Assembly: GCA_030998015.1 (NCBI GenBank)
Contig: JARWMV010000247.1
Span: forward strand, 434,001-498,000
From: Ceratorhiza oryzae-sativae
Taxonomy: Eukaryota; Basidiomycota; Agaricomycetes; Cantharellales; Ceratobasidiaceae
DNA length: 64,000 nt
Reading direction: 5' to 3'
The notes beneath the pieces are model-generated. The model was not told the DNA's origin. It did not search any database and saw only the letters and a program-made list of their open reading frames with translations. How positions within the stretch are numbered: the first letter of the stretch is position 1; the number at the start of each line of letters is the position of its first letter. This document shows positions 57,594 to 64,000 of the stretch, in pieces. The position numbers and the translations under genes were made by a program.

Positions 57594-60500
57594 ATGCCTG
57601 GGCTAATGCGAACTCCATCTAGAGCTCCCGACGGAAAGACGCGTCGATATGACCGGCAGCTGAGGTTCATTAGTTGATACCCTTTACCTCACAGCCAGTA
57701 GCTTATGCCACTCTAGGTTATGGGCAGCCTCGGGTCAAAATGCTCTCGAGTCAGCACGTTTACTTATAATTGGATCTTCAGCAACCTCGAGCTCTATCTT
57801 GAAGAATTTGGTTCTTCCTGGTAAGATTTATTGCGATTATTTAAAGTTGCTTTGAACGCTGTTGGCTACTGTGAAGGGATCGGGCACTTCACGATCATGG
57901 ACCACCGCAAGGTGACGCCCGAAGACGTTGGGAACAACTTCTTCCTCGAAGTGGGAAGTGTCGGGAAGCCGCGTGCAGAGGAAGCTGTCCGTTTGCTGCT
58001 GGAGCTGAATGATTCTGTTGAGGGTGTCGCCAATACGTCCGTAAGTCGATTTACCAGCCAACACTTCACCGGGATGATGGACCAACTAAATATCCCTGTA
58101 GGACATAGATGAGGTCCTCGCCAATAATCCATCATATATCTTGGGTTTCAATCTCATAATAGCTCACAACCTGGCTGATCGGCCCTTGAAAAAGCTGGCT
58201 TCCCTGTTGTGGTCTAATCCAACGCATCCTCCGCTTATTGTTGCCCGTACTGCCGGCTTCCTGGCCGACTTCACCATTCAAGTTCATGAGCATCCAGGCA
58301 AGCGACGATTACCTTTAGAAGCCTCTGACCATTCGTGGCTAACGCTACATCATGTCTTTCACAGTGGTTGATTCACACTCCGAAATGCGCCATCTTTGAG
58401 GATCGATAAGCCCTTCCCTGAATTGCTTGAGCATTCACTTGCTCTCGACTTTGCTGGAATGGATCCGACCGACCACGGACACGTGCCATATGTCTGCATT
58501 CTCGTGCGGGCAATGCATGATTGGAAACAACGGTAAGCGTCTTCATTGTGAAATTGATTGTTGTGGGAGTGAGGTTGGGTGGGTGGGTGTTAGGCTGTCA
58601 TCCGGCCGTTTATGCTTGGATTCTAGCTCAGACTTGTACTCACATCCTTTTATCCTGGTACCCCGCGCCCCACCCTGATCATTTCACTCGGCTCGTTCAA
58701 CTTTCTTTTGCAATGAAACATCACTTATGATCTGGCTCGTTAGCACGACGGCAACCCGCCGAGTTCTTACGCTGAGAAACAAGCATTCAAAGGGCAGATC
58801 ACCGCGATGCAAGTCAAACTGATGAAGAGAACTTTGAAGAAGCTGTCGCCCAGGCTTATCGCGCGTGGACGGTGACGGGCGTGCCGAGCGACATACAGGC
58901 ATTATTCTCCGACCCGAAATGTACTGGATATCCCAATGCCACAGTGGGCACTGGGTCTAGTCAATTTTGGGCGTTCCTTCGTGCACTGCACCTCTTCACG
59001 GCGGCACGAGGCTACTTACCACTGAGTTCATCTCTCCCAGATATGAAAGCCGATACGAAGAGCTATATTCAACTGCAGGGCATGTACAAACGTCAAGCAG
59101 ATGCAGACGAAAAGAGTTCGTAGGCCTATTACGGGAGGTTGTTGCACAGACTGGACAGAGGCATGTTGAAGGGGATGGCGAAGTGCCAGGCGTGTCGGAT
59201 GATGCGATCCTAGAGTTCGTAAAGAATGCGCATGGGTTGAAAGTTCTTCGTGGACAGGAATGGGGTGTTTCGAAACCCGAGGCTATTGGTGAGTGATCTA
59301 GTCTGTGGTGTTGGTTAGCCCAAGCTTGCGGGGCTAGAACCTTCCTACTCTACCCTCGTCATTCCCCATAATGGTCACATTTCATACATTCCCTGCACCT
59401 GGTTCGTGAATCCCCGTTGCACCTCGTGTTGGTGATCTTGCTGCACTCTCCCTTACGGGATCACATCTCAAGTGCCATTGATCGCCCGGCAGCCAGCACT
59501 TATTAACTCAAGGTTGTTTCACCAATCGCAATCTGGCTTATCAATCCCATTTCTCCGTCCCAGAAATTAGAGTAAATGCTGATCCAATTGCTTTTATCCT
59601 TCTTAACCTTGTATTCGCACATCAATTCCTTAATGCCTTGCGCCCCGTCGAATGGGTTCGAACATTCGGTAATATCCCAACTGGACAACGTCTCGGTCGC
59701 CGTCCCATGTTCTGGACCGGACCTGGACTCGCATAACCCTGTGTGGCGCCATGCTGAATGGCGATCTGTCGTGCAAACTGCTTGCTTTGGTCTTGATCGA
59801 CTTGCGTGGCGCTTGATTTGTTTTGCCTGGATCCTCGGCCATATCCTATGTGATTGACATTTGGGTGTGCGACATGTTCTGGCCGTATGCTACGTCGTCT
59901 GCGCCCCTCGACTGGCTTCCTTGAACATGGTCCGGATTGACGCTGAAACCTCACATGAATGCGGCCGCCTCCCTGCACATCGGCAATTTACACTCATGAC
60001 CACGGCCATCATATTTCCAACGTTGCTGTCGAACGGATGATCATGGTATGCATCCATCTCCACATTGCTTATGCGACACCTCGCGGCGCATCCAAATTAC
60101 CAACACCACGGCCCCAAATCTCAACCAAAATTTCTCGCTTGAACTTTACTTGGCCGTTTCATTGCCGCTCACGACCCGGTGGACGGACCCAATGTCTATC
60201 ATCGATTTGCACCTGCGCATCTAGCCCAATCGTTCTCGGTGTCCCCATGGGCCACTGTCGCCCATTTAGCACTCTCTGCCCTTTCGGCCTTTGAGGCTTC
60301 TCATGGACGAGCACCTGGTCCAGGCGTCGAGTCTGACTTAGCCGGCCTAGAGGCTTGCTTCAAGACCTTGATCGATGAAGGTATAGATACCTCTGGAGCA
60401 AGTGAGGATATACGTAACACACTAGGTGAAATGTGAGTGAGCCTGCTTTCATTTCGAGGGTGGAATATTTCCATTTTGCGAATTTTCCCCGCTTGGTCGA

Positions 60501-61246
60501 AGTTCCCGGTGTATAGCCACGGTCTTGTAGGCCATTGATCCGGCCATTGTAGGCCTCCCACGCTCCTCGCTTGGGATATTCTGGTAGCGCTTCATACCGC
60601 CACCGATGCAGTTTCCGTTCACTTGATTGCACTCATTCCTCGTTTGTGATCGACTGGTCGACCCTAGGCGCCCAACTTTGCCTGGCCCCTACCGCTGTGC
60701 TTACCGTCACACCCTGTCACTGGTAAAGCTTCAAGTTAAGGGCCGAGGCACGGCCAGGAAGGCGTTAGCCGGGGCCGATTGTCCGTTTATCCCAGGCTCA
60801 GCCTTCCCCTTGATTTTGCTACTTCCCCCCCAGCTCGGTTTTGCTGGGACGTGATGGTGGACGGTTGGCTGTCTTAACAAGGCTGCTAAATGTATGGGCG
60901 AGTGCGTTGAAGCGGCTTGGATTTCCAAAGATCGGCCATTGGTCGATGTGTGGTGACTGGAGACAAATCGATCATTTTGTGGCAACTTGCCTGGGAACAA
61001 CTGAAATGCCCAGGATTTCCTTTTCCGCATACTCGTCACGTTATCACTCGCTCGCTCACAAACTCTTACCACATGGCACATTGTAGCTGCCGAGCCCCAA
61101 CGGCAGAAATACCGACTACGGCTGCGCTCATGGGTGGGCTAGTTGCGCAAGAAGCAATCAAGATGATCACGAGGCAGTATGTGCCCGTCGATGGGACGTG
61201 TGTAGTAGACCTGATTGCGTCGACCACTGCGACGATAAAGTTGTAA
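57594..61246 (+). CDS. ULA1: NEDD8-activating enzyme E1 regulatory subunit (Ula1/APPBP1)
   Basis: Exons 57594-57664, 57717-57820 and 57877-58040 join in phase: [74 protein letters not shown]. Later exons give [92 protein letters not shown] and [20 protein letters not shown]. The C-terminal exons give [40 protein letters not shown] and ASTTATIKL. With Uba3 it activates NEDD8 for cullin modification. One-base shifts sit at about 58390, 58817 and 59110, each in a C or A run. The intron after [13 protein letters not shown] begins GC, not GT. The intron from 59296 to about 60.15 kb is unusually long. Confidence 0.88.
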
Positions 61247-61588
61247 AAGGCGATAATGGCGCACGTCGGGCGGAACAGGATAGAAAGGAGGGTGGCAACG
61301 AGGACAAGATAGGGGCGACTGTGTACCCGACCATGATGTGATTAGACCCTTGAAAATGGTATAACTTGCATTTGAGGCATGCAGCGAGGACATATCAGGA
61401 ACTAGTGCGAATCGAGTGGGGGACAGGAACAGCAATCTTGGTGGAAACGACGAAGGGAGCAAGTGAAACCCATGGGAGCGGTTCGGACGTGGCATGTTTG
61501 CTGGGGGAAGGTTCGGGTCTCTGTCCGTTTCTCCGTCTGTGGCGCCCAACATATATAAGCACCTTTTCCGTTTCTGTCCTCCAGAGCG

Positions 61589-64000
61589 ATGCTGAGCCTT
61601 AACAGTCCACCTATCGTCCTCGTCGGCGCCGGCCTTTGTGCCCTGGCCGTGCGCCTCATTGTCTGGCGTGTTCGTCGCTCACGACTTCCTGCTGGTCCCC
61701 TGCCCACCCTGTGTTCGGGCATATGGATCTCCTCAAGTCGCCGACGTTGTATTTGACCGCGGCCGAATGGACAAAGACATACGGTGCGTTGGCTTCCGCC
61801 TACTGTTCATTGTTTGGTCACACTCGGGCTCTGTTTGGCTCTGGTGTTTGCTTTGCCCCCGCTTACACCCCGTTTCGCAGGCGACATGGTCACACTGCAC
61901 TTCATGGACAAGAATATAGTTGTTCTGAACTCGGCAGAGGCTGCAGTCGAGCTGCTCGACAAGCGTGCTTCATCAACTAGCGGCCGTCCGCGTGAGGTCA
62001 TGATGGGTGAAGTGTGAGTCGTGCCTTCTTTTCTTCTTCATTTCGAGACTAAAGACAAAAACTTAATTTCAACCTCCGCCCATCCATGCTCAAACACGTT
62101 GTATTCGGAACGGTAAATACACTGCCGAATGAATCACTCCTTTGTGCGCCCTTAGCATGGGCTATAACACGTCTGTTGGCTACATCAACCGGATGAGCGT
62201 TTCCGAAAACTTCGGCGCGTCATGGCGAGCGCGATGCATGCGACGGCAGTGAGAGGATATCAGCCGGTCGAGGTTGAAAATACTGGCTATCTGCTCCGAC
62301 GGATTGCGGGGTTGGGTGGCGATGCTTTGACCAAGCCCGACTCGAGAGTTTTGGCCAACGATGAAGGTTACCGATCCGAGGGCAACGGGCCAAGCTAAGA
62401 GCTCCGCACAACCAATGGGTTTGGTTCGGGAGTAAGTGTTGGTCTTTCCGTTCTTGGTTAATTGTGATGTTAACTGACATCCGGTAGAGCTGCTACCCGG
62501 TTTATCCTTCGAGTTGCTTATGGCTATGACGTGAAGCCGCATGATCCATTGACGGGGCTCATTCACGCCGCTATGATGAAGATCCGCGAAGGGCGATACC
62601 CCTGGTTGAAGCGTTTCCCTGGCGTGAGTATCGGCTAGAGACTTTTAGTCACAGGCTGACATTTCTTTCGCAGTCACTAAACTTCCTACTTGGTTGCCGG
62701 GCACAAGGTTCCTGCAAGTCGGAGCAGAGGGGTATGCATTACGCAATGCATATGCGGGAACACCCTTTGAACGCGTAAAGGCTGAAATGGTTGGTGTGGA
62801 GATTTCTTCATTTGGTGTGTCTGAGATATATGCTACCAGCGCACCAACACGGCTCGCCCAAGCTTTGTGTCAAATCTCTTGAGGCAAAGGGCGGACCAGA
62901 CGGAGCCTCTGAACGCGACCAGGACCTGATCAAATGGACAGCTGCCGCCTTGTTCGTCGGTGGTGGTGATACGGTAAGTTTGATTTCGCGGTCAGGTTGG
63001 TGTGCCTAAGCGGCAGGTGCTGACGATTGCGATAACCCAGACTGTCGCCGTGATCAACACTTTCATGCTAATGATGGCAGCCCACCCCGAAATCCAAAGG
63101 GCCGCCCAGACCGAAATCGCGAGGGCCATCGGGTCGACGGCGATCGACAATGACCTGCGTCTGGAGATCGGCACGCGCAGACAGACGCTCCCAAAAACAG
63201 GGTCCCATCCTGTCCCGCGCGCTTACCCGGATTCCAGGACAGGGCGCAGCTACCGTATCTTGAGGCTGTATTTAAAGAGGTTATGAGGTTCAATCCACCA
63301 CTCAGTATGGGTGAGTATCGTTTGATATGTCACCCTCATCCCATACATCTTCGGCCCCATCTCCTGGACGTTGACGCCGCTGCGTCACATTCCCTCGATT
63401 CAAGAACAACGCTGATGCGAATATCCGAAACAGGACTACCGCATTCATTTACTGAAGCAGAAACCTATAGAGGATACCAGTTTTCAGCTGGAACGATTGT
63501 CAGGGCAAATATTTGGTGCGTCAGAACCCCTTACTTTAGGAAAATATACTGACGTTCTACTGGTCCCTCTGTTCGTATCCATTTTCATAATCATACAACC
63601 ATCCGCCGAACCTGGCACGACTTTTGGACGTACTACAACATGACATATCCTTGCGATACCATCCAATCAATTGGTCTCGAAAATTAGGGCCATTCTCCAT
63701 GACCCAGCGCTATATCCTCTCCACACACATTCCTGCCCGAGCGACACCTCGGCCCGAACCCCTCGCCCAATCCCCTGCGATATGTATTCGGATTCGGCCG
63801 CCGGGTGTGCCCGGGTGTACACCTCGCTACCGACCAGCCCTGGCTCGCGATGGCTGCCATCATTTCGACATTCGACATCGTACCCGGCCACGGTATTCGG
63901 GAGACCGTAAATGAGAAGCCCTGGGATATGTTCGAATTCAACGGGATGACAAAGTTAGTTCGCTTTGCTGTGGTCCCTGACAGTATGACTAACGATGGTC
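61589..64000 (+). CDS. cytochrome P450, 3' end beyond the window
   Basis: The start at 61589 gives a membrane anchor (MLSLNSPPIVLVGAGLCALA) followed by RRSRLPAGP and, after a one-base slip near 61697, HPVFGHMDLLKSPTLYLTAA. The P450 fold then continues over several exons: GDMVTLHFMDKNIVVLNSAE, RFRKLRRVMASAMHATAVRG (frame slip near 62189), ATRFILRVAYGYDVKPHDPL, LIKWTAAALFVGGGDT (I-helix), LPYLEAVFKEVMRFNPPLSM (the ExxR is EVMR), and the heme loop FGFGRRVCPGVHLATDQPWL with its Cys ligand. The I-helix has GGGDT in place of AGxDT. It resembles fungal CYPs of the O-methylsterigmatocystin oxidoreductase-like kind, which are common in Agaricomycetes; the substrate is unknown. The sequence is open until the window edge, where about 20-40 C-terminal residues are still missing. 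Confidence 0.88.

Noticed and set aside
1..64000. CRISPR arrays, bacterial operons, transposon terminal repeats, viral genes
   Set aside because: None seen; the intron-rich fungal gene structure makes the first two out of place, and no terminal repeats were found by eye.

Overview
This 64 kb window comes from a filamentous fungus, most likely an Agaricomycete; a Rhizoctonia/Ceratobasidium-type plant-associated fungus fits best. The grounds are dense genes split by many 50-60 bp GT..AG introns, a dual hybrid histidine kinase of the basidiomycete type, a peptidyl-Lys metalloendopeptidase (M35), a pectin methylesterase, a secreted glycopeptide-like Cys protein, and a fungal type Ubc13, Cdc4 and SdhB. 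I rebuilt gene models by joining reading frames across splice sites.

Layout. 1.2-2.0 kb: a Pho80-like cyclin (+). 2.5-3.1 kb: a secreted glycopeptide-like gene (-). 5.1-5.9 kb: a DUF2306 membrane protein (-). 6.6-7.9 kb: a nuclear-type peroxiredoxin Q with a histone-H1-like N-terminal tail (-). 8.3-9.9 kb: a pectin methylesterase (-). 10.35-12.6 kb: a 719-residue disordered protein (-). 12.6-18.8 kb is gene-poor, with one small gene at 15.7-16.4 kb. 18.8-20.0 kb: the succinate dehydrogenase iron-sulfur subunit (-). 20.4-28.3 kb: a very large dual hybrid histidine kinase (-). 30.9-32.3 kb: the M35 protease (+). 34.7-35.0 kb: a small MGC protein (+). 35.5-37.3 kb: a low-complexity protein (-). 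37.4-38.2 kb: UBC13 (+), followed by a 6 kb RING-H2 gene to 44.65 kb (+). 45.0-47.0 kb: a hypothetical gene and an EXPERA/EBP-like membrane protein (both -). 47.5-50.6 kb: no gene recognised. 50.6-51.8 kb: exosome subunit RRP45 (+), convergent with an RNase-H-like ORF (-). 53-56 kb: three small genes, one encoding a tiny Cys-rich protein. 56.5-57.2 kb: the Cdc4-type myosin light chain (-), divergent from 57.6-61.2 kb ULA1, the NEDD8-E1 regulatory half (+). 61.6 kb to the end: a cytochrome P450 (+) cut by the window edge.

Many otherwise convincing genes, including housekeeping ones (SdhB, RRP45, ULA1), change frame by a single base at places where one more base of a homopolymer would restore the family sequence. 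I read this mainly as systematic homopolymer miscalling in the assembly rather than mass pseudogenisation. True loss cannot be excluded for any one gene. Functionally the window mixes core machinery (respiration, exosome, ubiquitin/NEDD8 activation, cytokinesis, stress signalling) with secreted plant-cell-wall and protein-degrading enzymes.
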